Part shown: positions 10,972-20,120 of the stretch, piece after piece
Layout of the letters: the number at the start of each line of letters is the position of its first letter
Position numbering within the stretch: the stretch's first letter is position 1
Assembly: GCF_039614765.1 (NCBI RefSeq)
Contig: NZ_CP154879.1
Span: 3,100,001-3,164,000 of the forward strand
DNA: 64,000 nucleotides
Source: Castellaniella sp. MT123
GTDB taxonomy: Bacteria > Pseudomonadota > Gammaproteobacteria > Burkholderiales > Burkholderiaceae_B
Direction of reading: 5' to 3'
Notes under the pieces: model-generated
Databases searched by the model: none
What the model saw: the letters and a program-made list of their open reading frames with translations, nothing else
Told to the model about the DNA's origin: nothing
Position numbers and translations under genes: made by a program

Positions 10972-10995
10972 GTCACGGATGGACTCATCCGTGAC
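10972..10995. repeat. Perfect inverted repeat upstream of toxin-antitoxin genes
   Basis: GTCACGGATG / CATCCGTGAC, 10-bp arms and a four-base loop. No T-run follows on either side, so it is not an obvious terminator. It lies in the 200-base gap between the tRNA-Pro terminator and the toxin gene. Role unknown. Confidence 0.7.
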
Positions 10996-11070
10996 CTTCA
11001 TATCCCGTTGCTAGGGACGACGCGTGCCCTCTCGGCTATGGTGGCTCATCTTGAGTTCATCATACGGGGA

Positions 11071-11089
11071 TACGTCTTAGACGTATAAT
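11071..11089 (+). promoter_or_regulatory. Palindromic operator overlapping -10 of the higBA-like operon
   Basis: TACGTCT-T-AGACGTA (11071-11085) is a perfect 7-bp-arm palindrome that runs into TATAAT (11084-11089), ending four bases before the toxin ATG at 11094. That is the layout expected for an autorepressed toxin-antitoxin promoter bound by the HTH antitoxin. Transcription starting about seven bases after the -10 would leave almost no 5' leader, so the toxin message may be leaderless. No convincing -35. Confidence 0.6.
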
Positions 11090-11093
11090 ATCG

Positions 11094-11414
11094 ATGTACA
11101 CCATCATTGAGACGCCGATCTTCACAGCGGATGCAAAGACTATCTGGCACGAAGATGAGCGTGGTGAATTTTCTGCCTGGTTGGCGCGGAATCCGCTGGC
11201 GGGAGAAGTGATTCCTGGATCCGGTGGATGTCGCAAGGTGCGTTGGTCCCGTTCAGGGGTGGGAAAGCGGGGCGGCGTCAGGGTCATCTACTACAACCGT
11301 CTCGAGAATGGCGTAATTTACCTGCTGGTGATTTACGCCAAGTCGGTACGGGGTAGCATTCCAGCGTACCTGCTCAGGGCAATCAAAGAGGAGCTTGAAA
11401 ATGACCCCACGTGA
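11094..11414 (+). CDS. RelE/HigB-type toxin
   Basis: A 106-residue protein of the RelE/ParE superfamily (the HigB2-like group). Recognisable family segments are ETPIFTADAKTIWHEDERGEF, NPLAGEVIPGSGGCRKVRW, and GGVRVIYY followed by LLVIYAKS. Such proteins are ribosome-dependent mRNA endonucleases. Toxin before antitoxin, with a 14-base overlap, is the HigBA order. It stands between tRNA-Pro and a convergent gene, with no other mobile-element trace. Confidence 0.85.
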   Translation: MYTIIETPIFTADAKTIWHEDERGEFSAWLARNPLAGEVIPGSGGCRKVRWSRSGVGKRGGVRVIYYNRLENGVIYLLVIYAKSVRGSIPAYLLRAIKEELENDPT

Positions 11415-11688
11415 CAGCATGACAGGGACGGAGTTGGGCGAGAAATTGCTCGCCTCGGTGCGTCAGATGAAGGCTGGCGCCGGCACGGTGGTGCATTCGC
11501 CAGTGGCGCAGGCGCGGCTGCGTTCCCAGTTGTCTCAGACGCAATTCGCGGCACTCATGGGAGTGTCGGTACGGACATTGCAGGAATGGGAGCAGGGACG
11601 CCGCAAGCCGTCAGGCGCGGCGCAGACGCTGATTACGGTCGCGGAACGTTACCCGGAGGTGCTTCGCGACCTGGTGTCTAGCTCGTGA
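11401..11688 (+). CDS. HigA-type antitoxin, XRE-like HTH
   Basis: A 95-residue DNA-binding protein. The Cro/CI-type helix-turn-helix lies in the C-terminal half (QTQFAALMGVSVRTLQEWEQ, GRRKPSG). I use the ATG at 11401, inside the last codons of the toxin gene; an in-frame TTG two codons earlier (11395) is an alternative. It should neutralise the upstream toxin and repress the promoter through the palindrome at 11071-11085. It ends four bases from the convergent dehydrogenase gene. Confidence 0.85.
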   Translation: MTPRDSMTGTELGEKLLASVRQMKAGAGTVVHSPVAQARLRSQLSQTQFAALMGVSVRTLQEWEQGRRKPSGAAQTLITVAERYPEVLRDLVSSS

Positions 11689-11691
11689 TGC

Positions 11692-12876
11692 TTACCGGTT
11701 AGACTGGCTACGCGGCACCAGCCGCAGCAACGCCGCGTTCGGGCCGTCTTCGATCACCCATACCGTCCCGTCGGGTGCGACGGCCACGTCGCGGATGCGG
11801 GCGCCCAGGGGCCAGCGGTCGGCCTGCCGGGCATTGCCATCGGGTTCGAAGGCGATCCTGGCCAAGCCATGGGAAACCAGGCCGCCGATCAGTGCCGAAC
11901 CCTGCCATGCCGGGAACTGCGGGCCCTGATAGAAGGCCAGTCCGGCGGGCGCGATCACCGGGGTCCAGTAGACACGGGGGGTTTCGAATTCCGGATGGGT
12001 GCTGTGCCTGGGAATCGGGGTGCCATCGTATTGGTCGCCATTGGAAACGATGGGCCAGCCGTAGTTCTTGCCGCGAATGATCCGGTTCAATTCGTCGCCG
12101 CCCTTGGGGCCCATCTCGGTTTCCCACAATTGCCCGTTCGGGGCGAACGCCAGCCCGTACGGGTTGCGGTGGCCGCTCGTCCAGGTCAGTGCGCGGACGC
12201 CCGGTTGCCCGGCCAGCGGATTATCCGCCGGGGCTGAGCCATCCGGGTTCAGGCGCAGGATCTTCCCCCGGGCGGCATCGGGATTTTGCGCCGAATCGGG
12301 TTCCATGCGGTCGCCGACGCTCAGGAAAAGATGCCGGCCATCCGGCGGGAAGGCGATGATGCCGCCGGGCTGGCCGCCCCGGCTGGCGGGCTGCTGCCGC
12401 CACAGGATGCGCAGATCGTCCAGCGAGGCTTGATGGCCGGATTCCGCCAGCCGTGCGCGCGCCAGGGTCAGGACGCCTCCGTTGTCCTCGGGGGCGACGT
12501 AAGTAAAGAATACCGTCGCGTCTTGCGCGAAGCGCGGTGAAACAGCGATGTCCAGCAGGCCGTTCTGGCCGCGGTAGTAAACCCTGGGGACTCCATGCAC
12601 TTCGGTCTTGGCGCCATCTCGCGTCGTGATGAAGATTTTCCCTGGCTTTTCGGTGATGAGCAGGCGGCCGTCAGGCAGGAAGGCGATCGCCCAGGGGTGG
12701 TCGAACGTGGCGATGCGCCGGACCGTGAACGGCCTGCCACCGTCATCTGGCAGGGTGCCCGCGTTGCGCGACACGATGGCGCTCGCAGCGCCAGCAGCGG
12801 CACTGGGCAGGGCTGCCGCGCACAGGGCGGCAAGGGCGCAGAGAGCCAATTCTGCGCAATGGATGGCAAATCGCAT
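11692..12876 (-). CDS. Secreted PQQ-dependent sugar dehydrogenase (Asd/YliI family)
   Basis: A 394-residue six-bladed propeller protein of the GSDH family. The start at 12876 gives a clear signal peptide (MRFAIHCAELALCALAALC... AAAG), so it acts in the periplasm; the open frame continues upstream without family similarity. Family features include FDHPWAIAFLPDGRLLITEK, GQNGLLDIAVSP, TSGHRNPYGLAF and ETEMGPKGGDELN. Soluble PQQ aldose dehydrogenases oxidise sugars to lactones. No PQQ biosynthesis genes are in the window, so the cofactor source is unknown. It is divergent from the phosphonate operon. Confidence 0.88.
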   Translation of the reverse strand: MRFAIHCAELALCALAALCAAALPSAAAGAASAIVSRNAGTLPDDGGRPFTVRRIATFDHPWAIAFLPDGRLLITEKPGKIFITTRDGAKTEVHGVPRVYYRGQNGLLDIAVSPRFAQDATVFFTYVAPEDNGGVLTLARARLAESGHQASLDDLRILWRQQPASRGGQPGGIIAFPPDGRHLFLSVGDRMEPDSAQNPDAARGKILRLNPDGSAPADNPLAGQPGVRALTWTSGHRNPYGLAFAPNGQLWETEMGPKGGDELNRIIRGKNYGWPIVSNGDQYDGTPIPRHSTHPEFETPRVYWTPVIAPAGLAFYQGPQFPAWQGSALIGGLVSHGLARIAFEPDGNARQADRWPLGARIRDVAVAPDGTVWVIEDGPNAALLRLVPRSQSNR

Positions 12877-13010
12877 GGCGGCTCCCGGGAAACGTGCCTG
12901 TCTATAGGTCACATGGTGCCTGATGTCCCTGCCTCGTGTCATCCCTGAGTCGCGACTCGCCGGGTCTTCTGTGCCCTGACCATTCACACCCCTGTCACAT
13001 TGCATCCCTA

Positions 13011-13055
13011 GAATCCTTCTCGCTCGATCCGGAGCCCAACGAGACAGAAGGATTC
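13011..13055 (+). promoter_or_regulatory. Leader inverted repeat covering the aepX-like ribosome site
   Basis: GAATCCTTCT (13011-13020) and AGAAGGATTC (13046-13055) are perfect 10-bp complements, with an extra inner CTCG/CGAG pairing (13023-13026 with 13040-13043). The ribosome site AAGGA is inside the right arm, and ATG 13058 follows two bases later. In RNA the hairpin would hide the ribosome site; in DNA it could be an operator. Confidence 0.6.
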
Positions 13056-13057
13056 CT

Positions 13058-14080
13058 ATGCAGACCCTGACACTCTCCCGCCTCGCCGTCGGCCTCTTCG
13101 CCCTGTTTGCCGCGCAGGCCTGGGCCGACACCACGCTGACCGTCTATACCGCGTTGGAAGCCGATCAACTCAAGGCGTACCAGCGGAAATTTGAGGAAGA
13201 CGTGCCCGGCGTCAAGATCAAGTGGGTCCGGGAATCCACCGGGATCATCACAGCCAAGCTGCTGGCCGAGAAGGCGGCACCGCAGGCTGACGTGGTCCTG
13301 GGCGTTGCCGCCTCGTCGCTGCTGGTGCTGGATCGGCAGGGCATGTTGCAGCCCTATGCGCCCAAAGGGGTGGAGAAGCTGAACAAAGCCTATGTCGATG
13401 ACGCCAATCCGCCGACCTGGGTCGGCATGGATGTCTGGGGGGCGACGATCTGCTTCAACACGGTCGAAGCGGCGAAGCTGGGGCTGAAGAAGCCCGAGAC
13501 CTGGAAGGATCTGACCAAGCCGGAATATCAGGGCCGGATCGTGATGCCGAATCCGGCGTCCAGCGGTACCGGCTACTTCGACGTCACAGCCTGGCTCAAG
13601 CTGTTCGGCGAAGAGGGCGGATGGACCTACATGGATGCCTTGCACCGGAACATTGCCCAGTACACGCATTCGGGCTCAAAGCCGTGCAAACAGGCGGCCA
13701 CCGGCGAATTCCCCATCGGGATCTCTTTCGAATACCGGGCGGCGCAGAGCAAAGCGCAAGGCGCGCCGATCGATCTGGTGTTCCCCAAGGAAGGCCTGGG
13801 CTGGGACGTGGAGGCCACGGCGATCATGAAGGGCACGAAACACCTGGCGGCGGCCAAGAAGCTGGCCGACTGGTCCGCCTCGCGCAATGCCAACGAACTT
13901 TACGCGAAGAATTTTGCGGTCGTGGCCTATCCAGGAGTAGCCGCTTCCAACCCCTACATTCCCGCGAACTACGAGTCGCTGCTCGTGAAGCAGGACTTGC
14001 GCTGGTCGGCAGCGAACCGCGACCGCATCCTGGCGGCCTGGACGCAGCGCTACGACAGCAAGTCCGAGCCGAAGAAGTGA
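13058..14080 (+). CDS. 2-aminoethylphosphonate ABC transporter, periplasmic binding protein
   Basis: A 340-residue extracellular solute-binding protein (family 1, PhnS2/AepX group). The signal peptide MQTLTLSRLAVGLFALFAAQAWA is followed by mature DTTLTVYTALEADQLKAY. The segment WVGMDVWGATICFN and the GTGYFDVTAWL region are typical of iron/phosphonate-type binding proteins. Assignment to 2-aminoethylphosphonate comes mainly from the next four genes: ATPase, double permease, PhnW and PhnX. Its ribosome site lies within a stable inverted repeat. It starts the operon. Confidence 0.87.
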   Translation: MQTLTLSRLAVGLFALFAAQAWADTTLTVYTALEADQLKAYQRKFEEDVPGVKIKWVRESTGIITAKLLAEKAAPQADVVLGVAASSLLVLDRQGMLQPYAPKGVEKLNKAYVDDANPPTWVGMDVWGATICFNTVEAAKLGLKKPETWKDLTKPEYQGRIVMPNPASSGTGYFDVTAWLKLFGEEGGWTYMDALHRNIAQYTHSGSKPCKQAATGEFPIGISFEYRAAQSKAQGAPIDLVFPKEGLGWDVEATAIMKGTKHLAAAKKLADWSASRNANELYAKNFAVVAYPGVAASNPYIPANYESLLVKQDLRWSAANRDRILAAWTQRYDSKSEPKK

Positions 14081-14096
14081 GTCGGAGCCTCGGAAC

Positions 14097-15200
14097 ATGA
14101 ACTGGAACGCTCCAGCCGGCCGCGACCTGGTCGCGGAACCCGCGCTGAGGGTGCAGGGCCTGCATAAGCGCTTTGGCGACTTCATGGCGATCGAAGGGAT
14201 CGACTTGTCCGTCGAGAAAGGCGAACTGCTGTGCCTGCTGGGGCCTTCGGGCTGCGGCAAGACGACCTTGCTGCGGATCGTCGCCGGCCTGGAAAGCCCC
14301 AGCGCCGGCTGCGTTCTGCTGTCGGGCCGCGACGTCACGCAATTGCCGGCCGCGAAGCGCGACTACGGCATTGTCTTCCAGAGCTATGCGCTGTTTCCCA
14401 ATCTGACCGTGTCGGACAACATCGCCTACGGCCTGAAGGGCCGGCACGGTGGCAAGGTGCGGCGGGTGGGAGAATTGCTGGATCTGATCGGCCTGCAGGG
14501 TATCGGGCACAAATACCCGGCTCAGTTGTCCGGCGGTCAGCAGCAGCGCGTGGCGCTGGCGCGTGCGTTGGCAACCAATCCCGGCCTGTTGTTGCTGGAT
14601 GAACCGCTGTCGGCGCTCGATGCCCGCGTGCGGGAACACTTGCGCCGCGAGATCAAGGCCTTGCAGGGCCGGCTGGGGATCACGACGCTGATGGTCACGC
14701 ACGACCAGGAGGAAGCGCTCACCATGGCCGATCGCGTCGTGGTGATGAACCAGGGCCGCATCGAACAGATCGACACCCCCGCGGAAATCTATCGCACGCC
14801 GCGCACGGCGTTCGTGGCGGATTTTGTCGGGCGGGCCAACTGGTTCGATGCCACGGTGTGCGGCGTCGGACAGATCGCCCTGCGGGATGTGATCCTGGCG
14901 ATGACGCATGCCCTGCCCACGACCGGACAAAGAGGGCGGGTGTTCCTGCGTCCGGAGGATGTGCGCCTGCATCCCACTTGGTGCGGGGGGGTCAACAGCG
15001 CGCTGGCGCGTCCGGAGAAAATCGAGCAGATGGGCGGATTCTGCCGGGTCAGTCTGATCGTTCCGGTCTGGGGGCACCTGTCCCTGCAGGCCGACATCTC
15101 GCATGACGAGCTGGCTGTGCTGCGGCTCGTGCCGGGTCGCCTGGTGCCGATCACCCTGCCGGCGGACAAGCTGCGCATGTTCGCGTCGGTGGCGGCATGA
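14097..15200 (+). CDS. phnT: 2-aminoethylphosphonate ABC transporter, ATP-binding protein
   Basis: A 367-residue ABC ATPase of the PotA/FbpC class with a C-terminal TOBE-like domain. Visible motifs: Walker A GPSGCGKTT (residues about 49-57), signature LSGGQQQR, Walker B LLLLDEPLSALD and H-loop VTHDQ. The C-terminal region after about 240 (FLRPEDVRLHP) is the regulatory fold of this class. It begins 16 bases after the binding-protein gene and overlaps the permease by ATGA. The PhnT name is by family and context. Confidence 0.88.
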   Translation: MNWNAPAGRDLVAEPALRVQGLHKRFGDFMAIEGIDLSVEKGELLCLLGPSGCGKTTLLRIVAGLESPSAGCVLLSGRDVTQLPAAKRDYGIVFQSYALFPNLTVSDNIAYGLKGRHGGKVRRVGELLDLIGLQGIGHKYPAQLSGGQQQRVALARALATNPGLLLLDEPLSALDARVREHLRREIKALQGRLGITTLMVTHDQEEALTMADRVVVMNQGRIEQIDTPAEIYRTPRTAFVADFVGRANWFDATVCGVGQIALRDVILAMTHALPTTGQRGRVFLRPEDVRLHPTWCGGVNSALARPEKIEQMGGFCRVSLIVPVWGHLSLQADISHDELAVLRLVPGRLVPITLPADKLRMFASVAA

Positions 15201-16882
15201 TATCCGCGGTTCTGACGCTGCGGACGCCGCCCCGGGATGCCTCCCAGCGCTGGGCCGGCGGTCTGGCCTGGGTGGTTGTCGGGCTGTTGCTGCTTGGCCT
15301 GGTGCTGCCGCTGGCGGCCATCCTGGGCAAGGCGCTGGCGGGCGCCGACGGCAGTTTTGTGGGCCTGGCGCATTTCGTCGGCATTGTGGCCGCTCCTGGC
15401 TTCCCCCACATCGTGGGCAATAGCGCCGTCGTGGCGCTGTCGACGACGGCCATCGTCATGCCGCTGGCGTTCGGCTTTGCGGCAGCGCTGACCCGTACTC
15501 GCATGCCGGGCAAGCCGCTCTTCCGCTATCTGGCCCTGATACCGCTATTGGCGCCGTCCTTGCTGCCGGCGATTTCCCTGGTCTATCTGTTCGGCAACCA
15601 GGGGCTGCTCAAGAGCTGGTTTCCCGACGGCAGCATCTACGGGCTGCCGGGGATCGTGATCGGCGAGGTGTTCTATACCTTTCCGCATGCGCTGATGATC
15701 CTGGTCACGGCGCTGTCGGTGACTGATGCCCGTCTCTACGAGGCGGCCAGCGCCCTGGGGGCGGGCCGCGTGCGTCAGTGGCTGACCATCACGCTGCCCT
15801 CGGCGCGCTACGGCCTGGTGTCGGCGGCGATGGTGGTGTTCACGCTGGTCATCACGGACTTTGGCGTCCCCAAGGTGATCGGGGGACAGTATCCCGTGCT
15901 GGCGGTCGAGGCTTACAAGCAGGTGATCGGCCAGCAGAATTTCCCCAAAGGCGCGGTGATCGGCCTGCTGCTGCTCCTGCCGGCGGTCTTCAGCTTCTGG
16001 GTCGATCACGCTTTGCAAAAGCGCCAAAAAGCGCTGCTGACGGCCCAGGCGCGGCCACTGCGGCCGACCGACTCGCGGATGGCCAGCACAGCTGGGCTGC
16101 TGGTCTGCGTGGCCGTCGGAGGCAGCTTGCTCGTCATGCTGGGCATGGCGGTGGCGGCGGCCTTCATCCATCTGTGGCCGTATCGCCTGGACCTGACCCT
16201 GGCCCACTTCGATTTCGACGATATGGATGGCGGTGGCTGGCTGGCCTACCGCAACAGTCTGCGGCTGGCTGCGTTGACGGCCCTGGCCGGCACCGCGCTC
16301 GTGTTCACGGGGGCCTGGCTGCAGGAAAAGCTGACCGGCGCGGCCCTGGCGCGAACCCTGATCCGGCTGTTCGCCATGCTGCCGATGGCGGTGCCCGGAC
16401 TGGTGCTGGGCCTGGGTTATGTGTTCTTTTTCAATGGCAATGCGTGGCTGCCGCTGTACGGCACGATGAGTCTGCTGGTGCTGTGCACGGTCGCGCACTT
16501 CTACACCACGGCCCATCTGACGGCTGTGACGGCGCTCGCGCAAATGGATCGTGAGTTCGAGGCGGTGGCGGCGTCGCTGAAAGTGCCACTGTGGACGACA
16601 TTCCGGCGCGTTACGGTGCCGGTCTGCCTGCCGGCCATCCTGGAGATCGCCCGATTCCTGTTCGTGTCGGCCATGACGACCGTGTCGGCCGTGATCTTCC
16701 TCTACACCCCCGACACCGTGCTGGCCTCGGTGGCCGTGCTCAATATGGACGATGCGGGCGACACCGCCGCCGCGGCTGCCATGGCGACGTTGATCGTCGC
16801 GTCCTCGGCTGTCGTATCGCTGCTGTTTGCCCTCCTGTCAGGCTGGCTGACCCGGCGCACGCAGCGGTGGCGCCAGCCATGA
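15197..16882 (+). CDS. 2-aminoethylphosphonate ABC transporter, fused permease
   Basis: A 561-residue inner-membrane protein carrying two permease halves in one chain (about 12 TM segments), as in the PhnU2/FbpB group. Each half has an EAA-like loop before its last helices: EAASALGAGRVRQWLTITLP in the first and EAVAASLKVPLWTTFRRVTVP in the second. It should form the whole translocation channel with two copies of the ATPase. Starts by ATGA overlap with the ATPase gene. Confidence 0.88.
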   Translation: MISAVLTLRTPPRDASQRWAGGLAWVVVGLLLLGLVLPLAAILGKALAGADGSFVGLAHFVGIVAAPGFPHIVGNSAVVALSTTAIVMPLAFGFAAALTRTRMPGKPLFRYLALIPLLAPSLLPAISLVYLFGNQGLLKSWFPDGSIYGLPGIVIGEVFYTFPHALMILVTALSVTDARLYEAASALGAGRVRQWLTITLPSARYGLVSAAMVVFTLVITDFGVPKVIGGQYPVLAVEAYKQVIGQQNFPKGAVIGLLLLLPAVFSFWVDHALQKRQKALLTAQARPLRPTDSRMASTAGLLVCVAVGGSLLVMLGMAVAAAFIHLWPYRLDLTLAHFDFDDMDGGGWLAYRNSLRLAALTALAGTALVFTGAWLQEKLTGAALARTLIRLFAMLPMAVPGLVLGLGYVFFFNGNAWLPLYGTMSLLVLCTVAHFYTTAHLTAVTALAQMDREFEAVAASLKVPLWTTFRRVTVPVCLPAILEIARFLFVSAMTTVSAVIFLYTPDTVLASVAVLNMDDAGDTAAAAAMATLIVASSAVVSLLFALLSGWLTRRTQRWRQP

Positions 16883-16945
16883 AACCGCCGATGATCGGTA
16901 GCCCCGTTTCTTTGGCGGCCTGTTCCTGTTTCCGGATCGAATCCC

Positions 16946-18094
16946 ATGCGTGAACCTATTTTGCTGACTCCAGGACCGTTGACGACCAGTCTGGCCACCA
17001 AGGCTGCCATGCTGAGCGACTGGGGCTCGTGGGACAGTGCCTTCAGTGCCATGACCGCCAGCGTCTGCCGCCAGTTGGTGGCGATCGCCGGCGCGCAGGC
17101 GACCCATGTGTGCGTTCCCCTGCAGGGTTCAGGGACGTTCGCCGTCGAGGCGGCCGTCGGCAATCTGGTGCCGCGCGGCGGAAAGCTGCTGGTGCTGGTC
17201 AATGGCGTCTATGGCAAACGCATGGCGCGGATCGCCGGGGCGATCGGCCGGCAGGTTGCGGTCTATGAGGTCGTGGACGATGCCTGGCACGAGCCCGCCG
17301 AGGTGGCGGCCCGGCTGGAGGCCGATCCGACCATCAGCCACGTCGGCGTGATCCAGTGCGAGACCAGCACCGGCATCCTCAATCCGGTGGCTGCGATCGC
17401 CAACGTAGTGGCGATCGCCGGACGGCGCCTGATCGTCGATGCGATGAGCGCCTTTGGCGCCTTGACGCTGGACGCGCGGGCGGTACCCTACGATGCGCTG
17501 ATCGCATCCAGCAACAAGTGCCTGGAAGGCGTGCCGGGCGTCAGTTTCGTGATCGTGCGCCAGGAAGCGCTGGCCGCCGCCGATGGCAACAGCCACTCCC
17601 TGGCCCTGGATCTCGTCGATCAGCATGACTATATGCGGCGGACCGGGCAGTGGCGCTTCACGCCGCCGACGCATGTCGTGGCGGCCTTCGCCAGCGCGCT
17701 GGACCAGTACCGGGACGAGGGCGGGCAGCCCGCCCGGCTGGCCCGCTACACCGCCAATTGCGCGGCCTTGTGCGCGGGGCTCGAAGGCCTGGGTCTGCGC
17801 CGTTTCCTGCCGGACGATCTGCAAGCGCCCATCATCGTGACCTGGCATGCCCCTGATCATCCGGACTATGACTTCGGACGTTTCTACGATGCCGTGCGCG
17901 CGCGTGGCTTCCTGCTGTATCCGGGCAAGCTGACGCGGGTGGAGACTTTTCGTGTCGGCTGCATCGGCGCGATCGATCAGGGCGAGATCCGGCAGGCCGT
18001 GACCGCCGTGCAGGCGGCGTTGATGGAGCTGGGCTGGTTGCCGCAACCGGAAGCCGGCCGTACCGCCGACATCCCCCTTCATCACATGGAATGA
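16946..18094 (+). CDS. phnW: 2-aminoethylphosphonate:pyruvate transaminase
   Basis: A 382-residue fold-type I PLP enzyme that converts 2-aminoethylphosphonate and pyruvate into phosphonoacetaldehyde and alanine. Seen: N-terminal [12 protein letters not shown], the PLP-phosphate region GSGTFAVEA, the acidic PLP partner in [11 protein letters not shown], and the Schiff-base lysine about K191 in [11 protein letters not shown]. Full family length. It is 63 bases behind the permease and four bases ahead of phnX, so uptake and catabolism are one transcript. Confidence 0.95.
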   Translation: MREPILLTPGPLTTSLATKAAMLSDWGSWDSAFSAMTASVCRQLVAIAGAQATHVCVPLQGSGTFAVEAAVGNLVPRGGKLLVLVNGVYGKRMARIAGAIGRQVAVYEVVDDAWHEPAEVAARLEADPTISHVGVIQCETSTGILNPVAAIANVVAIAGRRLIVDAMSAFGALTLDARAVPYDALIASSNKCLEGVPGVSFVIVRQEALAAADGNSHSLALDLVDQHDYMRRTGQWRFTPPTHVVAAFASALDQYRDEGGQPARLARYTANCAALCAGLEGLGLRRFLPDDLQAPIIVTWHAPDHPDYDFGRFYDAVRARGFLLYPGKLTRVETFRVGCIGAIDQGEIRQAVTAVQAALMELGWLPQPEAGRTADIPLHHME

Positions 18095-18098
18095 GATC

Positions 18099-18932
18099 AT
18101 GCGCTCGCATGCGACCCGCGATATCCCCCTGTCGATCGATACGGTCATCTTCGACTGGGCCGGCACCATCGTCGATTTTGGTTCTTTCGCACCGACGCAG
18201 GTGTTGGTGGACGCATTTGCCGAACTGGGCGTTGCCATCACGCTGGAAGAAGCGCGCGGTCCGATGGGCCTGGCGAAATGGGATCACATCCGGATGTTGG
18301 GCCAGGTGCCGGAGATCGATGCGCGCTGGCGAGCCAGGTATGGTCATGCGATGAGCCGCGCGGATGTGGATGCGGTCTATGCCGCCTTCATGCCCCTGCA
18401 GGTTGCCCGGGTAGGGCAGTATTCGGCGCCGATTCCGGGTGCCTTGCAGACCGTGGCGGAACTGCGCGGACGCGGCATCCGCATCGGTTCCTGCTCGGGG
18501 TATCCACGCCAGATCATGGAAGTCCTGGTCGGAATCGCCGCGCAGGCCGGTTATGCGCCCGATCATGTGGTCGCCAGCGACGATCTGAAGGTGGGCGGGC
18601 GCCCCGGCCCCTGGATGGCGTTGGCGAACATGATCGAGCTGGGCAGCCGCGACGTGGTGGCCTGCGTCAAGGTGGACGATACCGTGCCCGGCATTGCGGA
18701 AGGACTGGCCGCCGGGATGTGGACTGTGGGTCTGTCCGCATCCGGCAATGAGGTCGGCCTGACCTGGGATGGCTGGTCGGCGTTGTCATCCGACCAACAA
18801 TCGGCCCATTGCCGCCCCGCGGAAGAAAAATTATGGGGGGCCGGCGCACATTACGTCATCCGGACGGTCGCTGAACTGCCACCCGTGATCGCCGCCATCG
18901 AGGCCCGCCTGGCGCGCGGCGAGCGCCCCTGA
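18099..18932 (+). CDS. phnX: Phosphonoacetaldehyde hydrolase
   Basis: A 277-residue HAD-superfamily enzyme that cleaves the C-P bond of phosphonoacetaldehyde to acetaldehyde and phosphate. The nucleophile motif is [11 protein letters not shown] (D19), the Schiff-base lysine specific to this HAD branch is in [10 protein letters not shown] (K60), and the metal-binding motif is [12 protein letters not shown]. With PhnW it completes the two-step hydrolytic pathway, giving the cell phosphate, nitrogen and carbon from 2-aminoethylphosphonate. No regulator gene is next to the operon. Confidence 0.95.
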   Translation: MRSHATRDIPLSIDTVIFDWAGTIVDFGSFAPTQVLVDAFAELGVAITLEEARGPMGLAKWDHIRMLGQVPEIDARWRARYGHAMSRADVDAVYAAFMPLQVARVGQYSAPIPGALQTVAELRGRGIRIGSCSGYPRQIMEVLVGIAAQAGYAPDHVVASDDLKVGGRPGPWMALANMIELGSRDVVACVKVDDTVPGIAEGLAAGMWTVGLSASGNEVGLTWDGWSALSSDQQSAHCRPAEEKLWGAGAHYVIRTVAELPPVIAAIEARLARGERP

Positions 18933-19034
18933 CCTTTGGCGTGGCCAACATCGGCGCATCCGGCGTGCATGCGGACGGGGATTCGCTCAATCCGGCCGGC
19001 GCATGCTAAAAATTGTCATTTTGGCGGTCACGTC

Positions 19035-20120
19035 ATGCGCACATTCAAAATCGCCGTAATTCCGGGCGACGGAATCGGCAAGGAAGTCATGCCCGAAGCC
19101 TTGCGGGCTCTGGAAGTCCTGCAGCGCCGTCACGGCCTGTCCCTGCGGTACGAACATCTGGACTGGGCCTGCGCCGAATACTGGCAGCGTCATGGCGACA
19201 TGCTGCCTGCGGACTGGTTCGAGCACCTGCGGGACTTCGACGCGATCCTCTTCGGGGCGGTCGGCTGGCCCGACGTGCTGCCGGACCACGTGTCCCTGTG
19301 GGGGTCGCTCTTGAAGTTCCGCCGCGGATTCGACCAATACATCAATCTGCGGCCGGTCCGCCAGATGCCGGGCGTGGCGGCGCCGTTGGCGGGCCGCAAA
19401 CCGGGCGACATCGATTTTTGGGTGGTGCGCGAGAATACCGAAGGCGAATACACCAATCTGGGCGGCCGGATCTACGAGGGCACCGATCGCGAAGTCGTGA
19501 TCCAGGAATCGGTCTTTTCCCGCCACGGGACCGACCGGGTATTGAAATACGCCTTCGAACTGGCGCAACGGCGGCCCCGGCGCCAGCTGACATCCGCCAC
19601 CAAATCCAACGGCATCGCGATCAGCATGCCGTACTGGGATGAACGGCTGCAGGCCATGGCCGCGCACTATCCCGACGTCGCCTGGGACAAACATCACATC
19701 GACATTCTGTGCGCCCGGTTCGTGCTGCAGCCGCAGCGCTTCGACGTCGTGGTGGCGTCCAACCTGTTTGGCGACATCCTGTCCGATCTGGGGCCCGCCT
19801 GCACCGGCACGATCGGCATCGCGCCGTCGGCCAACCTGAATCCGGAACGCGCCTTCCCGTCGCTCTTCGAGCCTGTGCATGGGTCCGCGCCGGACATCTA
19901 TGGACAGAACATCGCCAACCCGGTCGGCATGATCTGGTCGGCGGTCATGATGCTGGAATTCCTGGGGCAGCAGGAACCGGCCTGCCAGACCGCCGCCGCT
20001 GAACTCATGACCGCGATCGAGCAGGTCCTGGAACACGGGCCGCGCACTCGCGACCTGGGCGGTACGGCCAGTACGACTGAAATGGGGCAGGCGATCGCTA
20101 AGCGGATCGATGCCCCATGA
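19035..20120 (+). CDS. Tartrate/D-malate dehydrogenase-type beta-decarboxylating dehydrogenase
   Basis: A 361-residue NAD-dependent enzyme of the isocitrate/isopropylmalate dehydrogenase family, TtuC/DmlA branch. Start at ATG 19035 (MRTFKIAVIPGDGIGKEV); the frame upstream to 18936 has no similarity. Features: VWGSLLK-like loop with FRRGFDQYINLRP (substrate arginines), ENTEGEYTNLGGR, TSATKSNGI (catalytic Lys), NLFGDILSDLGPA (metal aspartates) and FEPVHGSAPDIYG. It lies 102 bases behind phnX on the same strand; no metabolic link to phosphonates is evident. Substrate (tartrate, D-malate or isopropylmalate-like) is not decided by sequence alone. Confidence 0.85.
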   Translation: MRTFKIAVIPGDGIGKEVMPEALRALEVLQRRHGLSLRYEHLDWACAEYWQRHGDMLPADWFEHLRDFDAILFGAVGWPDVLPDHVSLWGSLLKFRRGFDQYINLRPVRQMPGVAAPLAGRKPGDIDFWVVRENTEGEYTNLGGRIYEGTDREVVIQESVFSRHGTDRVLKYAFELAQRRPRRQLTSATKSNGIAISMPYWDERLQAMAAHYPDVAWDKHHIDILCARFVLQPQRFDVVVASNLFGDILSDLGPACTGTIGIAPSANLNPERAFPSLFEPVHGSAPDIYGQNIANPVGMIWSAVMMLEFLGQQEPACQTAAAELMTAIEQVLEHGPRTRDLGGTASTTEMGQAIAKRIDAP

